The notes beneath the pieces were generated by a model. The model ran no database searches, was not told the origin of the DNA, and saw only the letters and a list, made by a program, of their open reading frames with translations. The position numbers and the translations under genes were made by a program. DNA of 64,000 nucleotides from Botrytis cinerea B05.10 (taxonomy: Eukaryota; Ascomycota; Leotiomycetes; Helotiales; Sclerotiniaceae), in assembly GCF_000143535.2 (NCBI RefSeq), contig NC_037312.1, positions 1,116,001 through 1,180,000 on the forward strand. The letters run 5' to 3'. Shown one piece after another: positions 47,722-58,845 of this stretch (the stretch's first letter is position 1; every line of letters starts with the position of its first letter).

Positions 47722-49399
47722 ATTCTTGCGAGAGGAGGTTTGATGGAATGGTCCGGTTGGTTGGTGTTTGGTTTTATATTTAGATACCCAGGCGATATGG
47801 AGGATTGTTCTAGAGGGACGGATGGAGTTTGCAGGGTGCATTGGGTTGCGGTTACAGGTTTATATTTTCTCTCTTTGGTTTATTCATGCTCGAGAGAGTC
47901 TGTACTCGGTTGCTTTCTTAATGTTTTTTTTTTCTCATTTCTGATTTACTCGTCCCACTCCCTCACTCGAGTAGGAGAGGGAAGTAGATGTAATAATAGC
48001 CTTGGGGATAATGGTTTTGGTTTTAGTTTCCGTTTCAGTTAATCCTTTACGAAATATTGAAAATCCCAAAGATTCAAAAACAAAATATTATGATTATACA
48101 TCAATCATATCACATCGTCCCTATTGAGTAGCGAGAACAATCGTGCCTCTTTGTTTTATGCGCATACTAGTAATCGTCAGCCATATTCGACTTCTGTTTT
48201 GATCCTCATTCCTTCCTTCGTCCACAAACTCCCCATCTCATCTTCTTTACTACTTACTTCCTTGACACGTTTCTTACATTCCCTAAATACTTCAGTCTTT
48301 CATCCCGCCCTTTCTATCTTTTTTTTCTCTTTTCTTTTTTTATTTAAAAAAAAGTATACTTTACTTACCTTGAATCAAATTTTAATCCAGCTTTCCTCAT
48401 GCGTCTTCTTCCTCTTTTTCTCTTCTCTCCTCTCCTCACCCCCTTGTTATCTCAACCATCTCAATCATCCCAATTACTATCCAACCACATAATCGCACAA
48501 CCAAAAAAAGAAAACCACACCATCTCCCTTTCCGGTAGCCAACTCAATTCATCTCTTTGCTCTTCCTTCCTTCCTCCCTTGCTCTATCTCTTTCCCTTGC
48601 TCTTTCCCCTCCCCTTCCCCCTATCCCATCCTATTCTAACCTCTCCTCTCCTCTCTTTCTTTCTTATACATACCCATCTCGTCAAACCCATCTCATCCCA
48701 TCCCATCTCATACATACATACATACATAACCCCCACCCCCAAACACATTTTAATCTTCCATCCCTTTCCCACCAATCATCAATCATCAATCATCAAACAT
48801 ACACCTTTATCCCTATCCTCATCCCCCTCCCTCTTCCCCTCCCTCTCCTCATCTCCATCCCCATCTCTATCCCCAGGCCCTTGGAGATAAACTAATGAGT
48901 ATTTGCTATCTATCTATGAATCTATATACAACAATACAAATAGAAATAGAAATATAAATATAAATACAAATACGAATGTAAACACTACTCCACAAGTCCA
49001 CTCAACAAGTAAAGCAGACCAACCACCACATCCATTTCATTACAAAACAAAAGTGAAGCAAATTTTTTTTTCTTTTTCAAAAAAATATTAAAAATTGGAA
49101 AAAAAAAAAAGGGTTCAAAATTCTCAAAAAGCCAAAGAAGGAGATAGGTAAATGTAATAATAAAAATGATTGAAAGTCATGTAGGTATGCCATGGATAAA
49201 CTAATCACGTCTCCTATTCTCCATCTCTTTTTACTTTACCACGTCTCTCTTTAAAAACTTTAAGCGATGCTATTTCCCCCTCTCCACCCCATGAAAGTTT
49301 TTTGGTGTAAAGAAATACTGATTTCATGTCTCATATCTCATTTCTCATCTTCCTCTCCAATCTAACACTATAACCGCGCATCCCCAAACCAACCGCCAT
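47722..49399. other. Convergent 3' region with long pyrimidine tracts
   Basis: 1.7 kb between the stops of two convergent genes. From about 48200 to 48900 the + strand is dominated by C/T (TCTTCTTCC, CCCCTCCCTC). This opens long but meaningless frames. CATACATA, ATCAATC and AAATATAAAT repeats follow, then A runs at 49091-49110. No gene is supported. Confidence 0.5.
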
Positions 49400-50265
49400 C
49401 TAATTCTCCAACCCCCCCTGTTGAATCTTCTCCAAAATCCCCTTAAACTCCTTCCACTCCCTCATCAAAACCTTACACCCCGCCTTCCTCAACACCTCCT
49501 CCATCTCCTTCTGCTCGCCCACCTCATAACTCCCCACATAACCCACCGTCAAAATCCCCGCCCTAACCGCCGCCGTCGCACCACTCTTACTATCCTCAAT
49601 CGCCACACACTCTTGCGGCTCCACCCCCAACTTCTGCATCGCGTGCAAATACACCGCCGGATCCGGTTTGCTCGTCGGCTTCTCCAACGACGTCGCCGCG
49701 CTGTAAATGCGATCTCCAAAATACTTCGCCTGGTCTGTCTTCTCCACGCTCGCCTTCAATCGTCTCAACGCACTCGAGCTCACAACCGCCATCAAATACC
49801 CCCCTTCCTTTTCCAACCTCACCAACTCCTCGTCTACTCCCTCGCAAGGCTTCAACGCCGCCTTGAGCTTCGCAATCACCTTGTCTTCTTCTTTGCTCAC
49901 GTACCCCTCGAGTTCCGCAGCGCTCATCTCGTAGTTGTATTTGCTCTTGAGACTGCTGATCATGCCGCGGAAATTCTGTCCCACGAATTCAGAGAGGAGT
50001 TGGGGACCCGTGTACCGATCGCTGATGCCGCGGGCTTCGAGAATCTCATTGGCGAGATCGGCACATGCTTCGAAGGCGAGGGATTCGGAGAGCACGAGTG
50101 TGTTGTCGCAGTCGAAGAGGAGAGTGGTTATCTAGGTGGGTGGGTGGGGTGTTAGTTTTGTGCGGGGTAGAGGGGTTGAGAGATGTGTATATGTATATAT
50201 ATATATATGTATGTATACATGGAATGAGGAGAGGAGTCAAGAAAGGGAATACTAACTGGAGCCAT
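49400..50265 (-). CDS. HAD-superfamily (subfamily IA) phosphatase
   Basis: Exons 50265-50257 (9 nt: Met-Ala-Pro) and 50131-49400 are joined across a 125-bp intron (GTTAGT...CCTAG), giving 246 aa. The join creates MAPITTLLFDCDNTLV, whose DCDNT is HAD motif I with the nucleophile Asp10 and acid Asp12. A cap domain follows. Motif II is at VVSSSALRR, motif III is the Lys in LEKPTSKPDP, and motif IV is AIEDSKSG (acidic pair ED). The layout matches beta-phosphoglucomutase/phosphoglycolate-phosphatase-like enzymes. The specific substrate, probably a small phosphorylated metabolite, cannot be told. The gene is notably rich in G/C-ending codons. Without the 9-nt exon the catalytic Asp block would lack a start, which supports it. 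Confidence 0.9.
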
Positions 50266-52098
50266 TTTTGCTTTTTGGAGAGAAGTATTATCGTGTTGGA
50301 ATCTCGATGAGGAATGTTCTTGTGTTGTCGATGTCTCTCGATGAATAATCCAAGAGTACCTAGGGAATATGTATGGTATGGTATGTGTGAAGAGTCTCTC
50401 GAACAACTGTGTCTCCTTCTTTCTCCAGAAAGCACAGAAATGATAAGGTGGTGAGTGGATAAAGCAAACTTCTTTCCTATTTATTTAAGCAAATGCAAAT
50501 GCAGATTCGAGAACACCAAGTAACGGAAAGAAGAAAGAAGAAGGTGGGAGGAGAAGTCATTTAATCCTCCATCCATCCATTCAATCAATAGGTAATTCAA
50601 CAAACAAATGTTGGATTGGTGGGGAGCCATTCATCCATCCATCCATCCAATCCATTCATCCCATTCATCCATTCCCATCATCCCACCTCTCCACAACCAA
50701 TTCCAAGCCGTGTCACCCCGCCATTCTCACCCACCTTCTCGTTCGTTTCATGCAGTATGACATTTGTGACCCAATAACAAGAACATCAATGATAGCGGGG
50801 GTTTTGCTCGTACATATATCGTATATTACATTATCGTATATTACATATATCGTATATTACATATATCGTATATTACATATATCGTATATTACATATATCG
50901 TATATTCCGATCATTTCCCGTATTTTGTTTTATTAGTATGATATAACATGATATAATATAATATGCACAACACAAAACTACCTACCTCGTCGAGAAAGTG
51001 ATTAATAATAAGAGAGGGAGAATCCAAGCAAAAGCAAGAAAACCCACCCCTTCCCCCCACAAGCAAACCTCTCTCTCTCTCTCTCTAATCGCTTGGATTT
51101 TTAGAATTCCAAGTAACTCATTATAATCATTTCTATACTCTAACCCTCCCATTAATTAATTTTGTATCTCTCCCCCTTCTCCCCATCCACAAACATTCAA
51201 TCCTCCATGCATGCATCCCATCCATCCTCTCCCAACCACCAACCACCAACCATTCATTCCACGCATCCCATCACATCCTCTCTTCTTTCTTGCGTGTGTA
51301 TCATATTACCTATTCACATACATACATACATACCTACCTAACTACCTATCCATCTACATACTATTACCATTACTCACACATATCATACCATTGGGCACCA
51401 ATCTAACCATCGTCGTATTATCGATCGGCCCGTGGATAAACACACATTTCACATTTCACTCACTCCTCACTTCCGAATCTTACCAATCGGTAACGAGGTA
51501 TTTAGACGAAGAGCGTACGGTCTCATGAAGGGGTTACTTTATCCATCCATGAACCTCTCCACCAACCTACACCTCCTACCTATATACAAAGTATCTCACA
51601 AATCTCAATTCAACGACACATATAAATTTCCATTTCATTGTCTTCTACAAATATATTTCTATATAACGAATCTCCCTCATCGCTCCCTTCCATCAAATTT
51701 AGTCATTCCTCATGCTCATACTCATCCGATGCCATGCTGATGCCAAGTAAAGTCCTCCACCCATTGCTCCTAAAACCCCCGAATATACATATGCAAGTCA
51801 TGTTTCCTCCCGATGACCTATGTTGTTCCCATACAATCTGGCACATGTGATGTATGCAGGAAATGCATCGTTTCAAATGTACCTGTATGTTGTTTCTTTC
51901 TCAGCCAGTCCATCTACCAATCCAGCACAATATGCACAGAGCCTTTCAAACGGTATCCATTGGTATCAAAACCACAGCAGGAGGAAGCCAGAAACGCCAA
52001 TGTGAAATCATCTATCATGTGTCATCCATCCATCCTTCCATCCATCCATCCGTTCATGTATGATGTATTACTCAATTATTCTTGAATAATGAAGTTTC
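50266..52098. other. Intergenic region with tandem repeats, between HAD and MARVEL genes
   Basis: 1.8 kb holding the HAD gene promoter (left) and the MARVEL gene 3' end (right). It contains CCATCCAT repeats (50565-50680), a 16-bp tandem array (50811-50908) and CATACATA/CATCCATC runs around 51200-51350 and 52020-52060. No gene is supported. Confidence 0.45.
50811..50908. repeat. A/T-rich tandem array, about 16 bp x 5-6
   Basis: Successive copies of ATCGTATATTACATAT, with one shorter copy near the start. It lies about 550 bp upstream of the HAD gene start. Confidence 0.85.
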
Positions 52099-53041
52099 TC
52101 ATGGTTCACCAATGACCGGAATATTACCATAATTTCCCTCGGGGAACTGAGCTCGCCCCGTCCTCGAGTTTTGTGATCCGCCATACCCACTCGCACTATA
52201 TCCGGTATACGCAGTTGAAGCTTCCAAATCATCATGATGAGCCGTCGACGTAGGTGCGTATGACCCTCCATAACTCGAAGGTTCGTAATCTGGTGAGTGA
52301 ACTCTGCCTACGAAGTTTCCCCCGGGATATCCATCGTCGTGTAATTCATGCTCTTCGTGCTCTTCTGCGTTGTGAACTGGGGCATATTCGTCATCGTGGG
52401 GAGCGGTGGAGAAAGCTTCTTTGTCGGGATCGATCATGGCTGCGTTGTTGGGAGCTCGGGATGCGCCGGGAAGATATCCTTCTCGTTTATAGTACACCAG
52501 ACCATAGAATGACATTGCTGTTGAGACAATCCAGAAGAGCCTATTGCTTGAAGTTAGAAATGTCCTGTTGCGGATTCCTACCAGAAGAATCAGGAGAACC
52601 AAAACATACCATAAGAAAACGCCCAATCCAACAACTGCTTTGCTCACTTTACAACCGCTTCCACATTTCCCTGCTCCGTTCCAGTTTGCGACCGCAGCAA
52701 AAGCCGACAAAGCCATAATACACCAAACGAGATCAATCGCCAACAGCGCATAAGGGTTTGCGAATTTTCTCGTCCTGGGGAATCGTACCGTCATGGTAAG
52801 ATATATCACTGCGGGTAAAACCAAGAAGGTCTATTCGATTTATGGTCAGTACGAGTCAATCACCTCATCTGCGACGGGAAAATCAACATACATAACCGAA
52901 ATTCCATCCAAGTCTTCCATCTACAGTGGCAGTTGATCGCATGACGATGATATCCAATATCCATATGACGACTGCCATAGCTAGCTGTACGATGTGCACA
53001 GCTAGTTTGTATTTCTGCAAATTATGTATTGAGAATTCCAT
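52099..53041 (-). CDS. MARVEL-domain four-TM membrane protein
   Basis: Three exons: 53041-52892, 52830-52610 and 52540-52099, giving 270 aa. Introns are 52891-52831 (GTATGT...ATAG) and 52609-52541 (GTATGT...ATAG). Four hydrophobic segments fill the first about 150 residues, beginning YKLAVHIVQLAMAVVIWILD, the usual opening of fungal MARVEL proteins. The remainder is an acidic, Tyr/Ser/Gly/His-rich cytosolic tail (EEHEEHELHDD; PSSYGGSYAPTS). MARVEL proteins act in membrane apposition and eisosome-type domains; function here is inferred. The second intron is 69 nt, a multiple of three with no stop, so retaining it would add 23 mostly hydrophobic residues in the fourth segment. Three 19-bp direct repeats lie 53 bp upstream of the start codon. 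Confidence 0.85.
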
Positions 53042-53093
53042 GTTGGCGGTTTGTTGAATTTTTTTTTTTTGATTTTGATTGATGGTGTGTAGA

Positions 53094-53150
53094 GTGTACG
53101 CTCAAATGCAAAGTGTACGCTCAAATGTAAAGTGCACGCTCAAATGCGAA
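53094..53150. promoter_or_regulatory. Three 19-bp direct repeats just upstream of MARVEL gene
   Basis: Three adjoining copies of GTGTACGCTCAAATGCAAA with one or two differences lie 53-109 bp before the start codon of the - strand gene. The position suits an operator or leader element; no factor is assigned. Confidence 0.6.
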
Positions 53151-53492
53151 GGTTGAGGGATGTTTTTCCAAGTGTTCTCCGATAACCTAGAGAGGTATGG
53201 AATGGTGGTAGGTATTCCTGAACCTCGTATCGAGCGCGTACTCGTATATCCTGATTCTGAGGGGCTGAAAGTAAAACCTTGGAGTCTGTCTGATATTTGC
53301 TTGGTACGTGTGGTGTGTGTGGTGTGTGTGGCAGGTGTGCGAGCGGGTAACCTTATGACAGTGATGGATGGGCATTCACAACTTGAGCAGAACAGAAAGG
53401 CAAAGCTGGCAGAGAGGATACACGGAGTCAACACAGCAGAAACAATAGAGATGTCAAGTGTCAAGAGTCAAGAGTCAAGTGTCAAGACGGTC

Positions 53493-53548
53493 AAACAATC
53501 AAACCATCAAACCATCAAACCATCAAACCATCAAACCATCAAACAATC
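53493..53548. repeat. Tandem 8-mer, seven copies
   Basis: Units of AAACCATC; the first and last units read AAACAATC. Non-coding. Confidence 0.85.
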
Positions 53549-54217
53549 ACCCCAAATGAATCAAGCCAAACTTTAATAAATCATACGAAAGCCAAAAAGA
53601 GGCTCATCACCTTCATACGCGTATTCCGCATCATTTCATTCGTACGCACCACCAGTCCACCGGGCAATACAATCATCATTGCTCAGCCTTTTTTTTTTCT
53701 CTCTTCTCTCTTCTCTTGTGAAATCTTGCTTTGGACCGCCTGGTTGCTCCCTGGTTTCGATGGGAGGGAGTGTGGCCAATCAAGTGGATTCCGTCGCGAC
53801 CACTGTCGATGTCCTCGTTACGTATATGGAGGGCACAGTGCACGGAATGTTTATTTTAAGTAACCGCAGCAAAGTCGCCCATCCATCCATTTTGGTGGCT
53901 GGGGCTGGGCAGCCAATGAGGTTTGGGTCGAGAGAGAAGGCTGAGACTGAGGGATGGAGGATTAGGTACCAATGGAGAGGAGAGATGGATATGTAATATA
54001 TAATATGTAATATATAATATGTAATATATAATACCAATATATGAATTTTGATGAGTTAACTACCTAGGTAATAACTATATAATCAATCTCAAACCATGCG
54101 TGTTGTATTATATTAATCGTCATCCAATGACATATTTCTCTTATTCACTCTTCCGTTGTACGTTTCGTGTATTGTACGCACCGAGCGTATATGCGTGTAT
54201 GTGCGTGTATGTGCGTG

Positions 54218-54245
54218 TATTCAATATCGATATCGATATTGAATA
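54218..54245. repeat. 28-bp perfect palindrome
   Basis: The half-site is TATTCAATATCGAT, followed directly by its exact reverse complement with no spacer. GTATGTGC direct repeats lie on the left and an (AG)n run on the right. Confidence 0.85.
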
Positions 54246-54955
54246 GAGAGAGAGAGAGAGAGAGAGACAAATCCCGACCTCAATGATATCTCAATGATAT
54301 CTCGTTGAAGCCATTCCCACGCTGCAATCAATTCTGCTCTCTTCTACCGGTATCAGTATCCGAATTCACGCATCCCATTTCATCTACGCGCATGATACGT
54401 ACTGCAGCGTCATCTGTCATCTAGCATCTATCATCTACCATCTGTGGATCACCCACCTAAATTCCCCGAAAAATCGCCTCTCACAACCAAAGCTCATCAA
54501 CATGCATGTTGGATGGAATGGAGTAACGGCAATATTATCTACCATCTGCTATCTACTATCTACTATCTACTATCTAGCATCTTCCATTGTCCACAAATGC
54601 AACGCTATCTGCAAATGCTTACCATCGCCGACGATATTCCATGACAAAATCTATGTGAGAGACGTTCCATCGGCTTTCACTCACATACCAGATGGAGAAG
54701 TTCCTCAGGCGAGGTGAGGTGTCGGTGAGTAATTGAGTGTGTGTTTGCGTGATTTATCTATGATAAGGTATCTCGGAATCTTCTTCACAAACATCCATCT
54801 TTTTCTTCTTCTTCTGCGGGATCTGTATAATTTTGGGTAATACATAGTTCCATGTATTGTCTGGTCATTTTCCTTCACTCTTCACGCTGCAATGATCCGT
54901 CCATAGATATATAGCCCAAGGAATCAACGGTACACAACTTTACCTGCCACGCAGA

Positions 54956-54958
<3 letters not shown>

Positions 54959-54988
<30 letters not shown>
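54959..54988. repeat. Poly(A) run of about 30
   Basis: An uninterrupted A run is followed by TATATATAAAA, ending 24 bp before the MFS start codon. It may lie in the promoter as a nucleosome-excluding tract, or within the leader. Confidence 0.85.
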
Positions 54989-54992
<4 letters not shown>

Positions 54993-55012
54993 TATAAAAT
55001 ATAAAATATAAA

Positions 55013-56653
55013 ATGGCTTCATCCAACCGCTTAGATGAAGAAACGCCCCTCCTCGCAGATACTACGATCTTCCCCTCCCAATCACCGCCCTCGGAGTCTG
55101 CAGTCCAAGATCCTTCCACATCTGAAGCAACAATTATCCCCAACGAGCCAAGCACCAAACGTTTAGTGGTAACTCTCGGAGCAATCTGGGTGGGTGTCTT
55201 CCTCGGCGCTCTAGATTCAACCATCATCGCTACCCTTTCCGCCAGCATCTCCACATCTTTCAATTCCCTCTCTCTTCTTTCCTGGCTCGCCTCGGCATAT
55301 CTCATCGCAAATGCAGCCTGTCAACCGCTTTCTGGTCGTCTCACAGATATCTTCAGTCGGAGAACTGGATTGGTTGTAAGCAATGTACTGTTTGCGGTGG
55401 GAAATTTGATCTGCGGATTGGCGGAAAACGAATGGGTGATGATATTTGGGAGAGTGGTGGCAGGATGTGGAGGGGGTGGGTTGATGGCGATAAGTACTTT
55501 TGTCGGAAGTGATTTGGTTCCGCTGAGGAAGAGAGGTGTGGTGCAGGGAATTGGAAATATATGTTATGGCTTAGGAGCGGGCTTGGGAGGGATCTTTGGA
55601 GGCTGGGTCAATGATACTTGGGGATGGAGAATGGCTTTTTTGGCTCAAGTTCCTTTTATCATCGTTTCGGGAATTTTGGTCGCTTGTCTAGTGAATATTC
55701 CTTCCAAGGAGAGCAAGAAGTCGAAGTTATCGAGAGTGGATTTTATGGGTTCTTTCGCGCTGGTTCTTACACTTGTCCTTCTTCTCCTGGGACTCAATTC
55801 TGGTGGTAACATTGTACCTTGGAATCATCCCCTTGTCTATGTCTCGCTCCCTCTTTCTCTCGTTTCTCTTCTTGGATTTATATACATCGAACTGTATATC
55901 GCCTCGGAACCTGTGATCCCAGTTCGCCTCCTCACAGATCGTACCGTTTTCGCCGCTTGTCTTACAAATTGGTTCGTCACAATGGTCGTCTTCATGATTA
56001 TCTTCTACGTTCCTTTATATTATCAAGTTCGCGGTGAATCCACCACTGCCTCTGGTCTGCGTCTTATTCCTCAATCAATTGGAGCTTCTATCGGATCTCT
56101 TGGTTCCGGAATCATCATGAATCGAACTGGAAAATACAAATCAATTAGTTTGATAACACTTGCAATGCTCGTCATTGGAACCGGTCTTTTAGCAACCCTC
56201 GATTCAAACAGTCCAGATTGGCCAATCTATATCTATCTCGCTTTAACAGGAATTGGCTACGGTGCAACTCTCACAACTACACTTCTAGCTATTATTTCAG
56301 CAGTCTCGCATGATCATCACTCGGTCATTACATCAGCTTCCTATGCATTCCGTTCCACAGGCTCGACAATAGGGATCACGATTGCAAGCGCAGTGTATCA
56401 AAATATACTCAAATCAGATCTGTGGGAGAAATTCGGCGATAGACCAGATGCGGAAGAGATTATTGGGAGGATCAGAGATTCTTTTGAAGAATTGAATAAA
56501 CTTCCCGACGGGTGGAGAGATGGTGTGATGGAAAGTTTTATGGATGCTTTTAGGGGGGTGTTCTTGACGGCCCTGGGTTTTGCGGTCCTCATGGCGGGGG
56601 TGGGGAGTATGATGAAACAAAATGTTTTACACGACAGATTGGATAGGAGTTAG
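55013..56653 (+). CDS. MFS drug:H+ antiporter (DHA2, 14 TM; Vba/Fnx1-like)
   Basis: A single intron-free frame of 546 aa. I count 14 hydrophobic segments between residues about 48 and 535. Motif D1 is seen in FLGALDSTIIATL (TM1), motif A as GRLTDIFSRR after TM2, and motif C-like Gly-rich sequence GIGNICYGLGAGLGG in TM5. This is the DHA2 pattern. The N-terminal LDEETPLLAD contains an ETPLL acidic dileucine-type signal, common in vacuolar MFS proteins such as the basic-amino-acid transporters Vba1-3 and Fnx1. A vacuolar location is therefore plausible but inferred, and efflux of small toxic compounds is the alternative. It diverges from the MARVEL gene. Confidence 0.88.
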   Translation: MASSNRLDEETPLLADTTIFPSQSPPSESAVQDPSTSEATIIPNEPSTKRLVVTLGAIWVGVFLGALDSTIIATLSASISTSFNSLSLLSWLASAYLIANAACQPLSGRLTDIFSRRTGLVVSNVLFAVGNLICGLAENEWVMIFGRVVAGCGGGGLMAISTFVGSDLVPLRKRGVVQGIGNICYGLGAGLGGIFGGWVNDTWGWRMAFLAQVPFIIVSGILVACLVNIPSKESKKSKLSRVDFMGSFALVLTLVLLLLGLNSGGNIVPWNHPLVYVSLPLSLVSLLGFIYIELYIASEPVIPVRLLTDRTVFAACLTNWFVTMVVFMIIFYVPLYYQVRGESTTASGLRLIPQSIGASIGSLGSGIIMNRTGKYKSISLITLAMLVIGTGLLATLDSNSPDWPIYIYLALTGIGYGATLTTTLLAIISAVSHDHHSVITSASYAFRSTGSTIGITIASAVYQNILKSDLWEKFGDRPDAEEIIGRIRDSFEELNKLPDGWRDGVMESFMDAFRGVFLTALGFAVLMAGVGSMMKQNVLHDRLDRS

Positions 56654-58169
56654 GAGGGTTTTAAACGGGGGAAAGAGTAGATGTGCGGTCTTTTTGGATC
56701 GTCAGATTGTTTTGGATATGAAGAAGTGAGATTCTACGGAAGGGGAGAGGTCATTTGGATCGATCAATGTTGGTCTCATCTTTGGTATGAAATCTATCTT
56801 GAATGAGTTGTGGATATTGAAGAGGCTTTGAAATTGTAGTGTGTGGAGTTCAAACGACATGAGAACTCGAGAAATTGTATATTTGTATTGAGGTTCAGAG
56901 TGCGGGCGACTCGATCGCTCGAGTTTTAGAATGCTATTATAGGAGGAAAGATGTTTATGTATATATTTATCTAGATGAGTTTATGCGGTGGGATAGAAAT
57001 GACTAGAGAATTCTAGGGGTATGTAGTTGGATGAATTATGAATTTTATATTATTGGAAAATGGTGTATGTATGTATGTATGTATGTATGATGGATGTGTA
57101 AATTTGGATTTTGGATTTTTGTATCTTTTCTATCTATGTGTTTATCTCCAGATGAGCCTGGATAGATAGTTGGATAGATGGGATATGGGAGATGGGAAAT
57201 TATAATTACAAAAGGCTCTTGGTATTTGTTTTGTTCTATTCCTATTCCTATTTGTATTTGTATTTATTTTGAGTGGGGGGGGGGGGGGGGGTTATACATG
57301 TGTTTTTAGCTAGATTGGAATAGATTAGACTAGGTATTGTATTTATAAAGAGTCTATCATCAGGTGGACAGGCAGGTATATATATATATATATATAGAAT
57401 GCGGAATGCTGATCTTTGCTCGCGTATTGGATAGGAGGGGTGGGAGTTGAAGGGGTTGATGGGATGGGCGCGTGGGCTTGGTGAATGGGGTTTGTTTTGT
57501 TTTGTGTTGTTTTGTTTTGTTTGGCGTGGAAGTAATAGTGGTAGTGGTAGTGGTAGTGGTCGTATGGAAGTACCGCAGTGAAACTTTTGAGACATGGAGA
57601 ATGCGGATTTTTGACTCGTGGGCTGTGAAGATGGGATTCCGGCGATGATCGGAGCAGGAAGTGTTGCGTGGAGATTCGGCTGGGTGGGCGGGCAAACTGC
57701 ATGGAAGAAGAGTGGAAGGTGTGGAGAGATGGATTCGCGATGGCATGGCTTTCTGTGGCTTGTGGGAGTGCATGGGGGGTGGGTGGGTGGGTAGGATTGG
57801 ATTGGATTGGACTCTGCGGATGGAAGGGGGCGTGGAAAGAAAGGTCAAAGGGCTTATAGCTTATATATATTGGATTGATGGGTTTCACGCACGGTGTGGC
57901 TCGTGGGATTTGCATGGTGGTTGGTTTGTTTGTTGGAATCGCGTAGTTGATCTTCCTGGTAGGGAGTGACTTAAGTACGCGGTTTCGAGACCGGTGCTAT
58001 ATGTAGGAGAACAAATAGCCTGAGAAATAGATTTAAGCCCCATCATTCCATATCCCACAAATCGGGAAATCAAATCATCGTCGACTGGAAAAGTTGAGGA
58101 GGTTTGAACCCCCTTCCCCTGTCGGCCACACTATTATAGGCCTCAGATCTCCTGGGGAATACCCCCGAG
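56654..58169. other. Convergent 3' region rich in simple repeats
   Basis: 1.5 kb between convergent stops. It contains (GTAT)n at 57064-57088, a 17-base poly(G) at 57275-57291, (TA)n at 57376-57396, GTTTT repeats at 57493-57522, (GTAGTG)n at 57540-57560 and GGATT repeats near 57793-57811. Overlapping open frames here are low-complexity. No gene is supported. Confidence 0.5.
57275..57291 (+). repeat. Poly(G) run of 17
   Basis: An uninterrupted G homopolymer. Its length may be unreliable in sequencing. Confidence 0.85.
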
Positions 58170-58845
58170 CTAAGCATAAGCCGCGACGGCCCAGGGAGTT
58201 GATGACGTCTTCGACGCTTCGCAAAGACTGCCCGCCACAGGCAATCCCAAAGTAGAACACACAAAAGCGACGCGCCACGTGCTTGCCGCCACGGTGGTCC
58301 CATCGTGATACGCCGTCAGGAAACTAGTGGTGGTCTGCACCGTGTATCCAAGAGCATTGAGTCCGCCATCTGCCCATCCCACACCCGATTTATAGATCTT
58401 CTCGCGCAACTGCGTGTTGGTGAAGCCGACGCCGATGTAGTATAGGTGGATCTGAGAAGTGTGTTGGTCACCTGTTGATCGATTGATGGGTGGGGAAGGG
58501 AGGGAGGGATGGATGTAAGTGAGAAGAGAGAAGGGGGATGGGAATGGGAGAAAGAAAATTCACCTCGTCAAATGCTCCCCAGGATATAGCCGCTAGAGGA
58601 GTATTGAGTCTCGCCACACCGGCGGGTATTAACACCTTACTGACGTACCCCGAGCTGGCGGGGAAATTGGGGGTGACTTCGATAATGGATCCGTCGCCGG
58701 CTTGGTAGTAGGTGCGGACGTCCCCGGCGGGAGATTCTACAGATGCTCCTTGGGCCAAGGGGTTGACGCTGATGGGTACAGCTGCAGCTTGAAAGGTGAG
58801 GAGTGCAGTGATTGCGCACGCAACGGAATGGAAGTTGAAGTACAT
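58170..58845 (-). CDS. Small secreted fucose-lectin-like protein
   Basis: Exons 58845-58564 and 58451-58170 are joined by a 112-bp intron (GTGAAT...CTCAG), giving 187 aa. The start ATG at 58845 opens a clear signal peptide (hydrophobic VACAITALLTF, then AAAVP). The mature part contains blade-like repeats of the fungal fucose-specific lectin family: VRTYYQAGDGSIIEV, ARLNTPLAAISWGAFDE, IHLYYIGVGFTNTQLREKI. The Trp/Gly/Tyr spacing matches. Full lectins of this family are about 300 aa with six blades, so this is short, perhaps 3-4 blades or an oligomerising half. A second AG at the CAACAG upstream of the chosen acceptor would insert 21 bases, including an in-frame codon change. A decayed copy of part of exon 1 lies 1.6 kb upstream. 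Probably extracellular, binding fucosylated glycans; inferred from family. Confidence 0.75.

Larger units (their letters stand above)
53042..55012. other. Divergent intergenic region, MARVEL / MFS genes
   Basis: 2 kb between two divergent starts. It contains 19-bp repeats (53094-53150), AAACCATC repeats (53493-53548), ATATAATATGTA repeats (about 53994-54033), a 28-bp palindrome (54218-54245) flanked by GTATGTGC units and a GA run, CTATCTA repeats (54540-54575) and poly(A) just before the MFS start. Both promoters should be here. Confidence 0.5.

Noticed and set aside
48399..48890. Open frames of up to 163 codons rich in Ser, Pro and Leu on the + strand
   Set aside because: They arise from a C/T tract that lacks stops. 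No sequence complexity, domain or intron supports coding.
58082..58130. GGTTTGAACC-like sequence resembling a tRNA T-arm on the - strand
   Set aside because: No matching acceptor, D or anticodon arms could be built around it.
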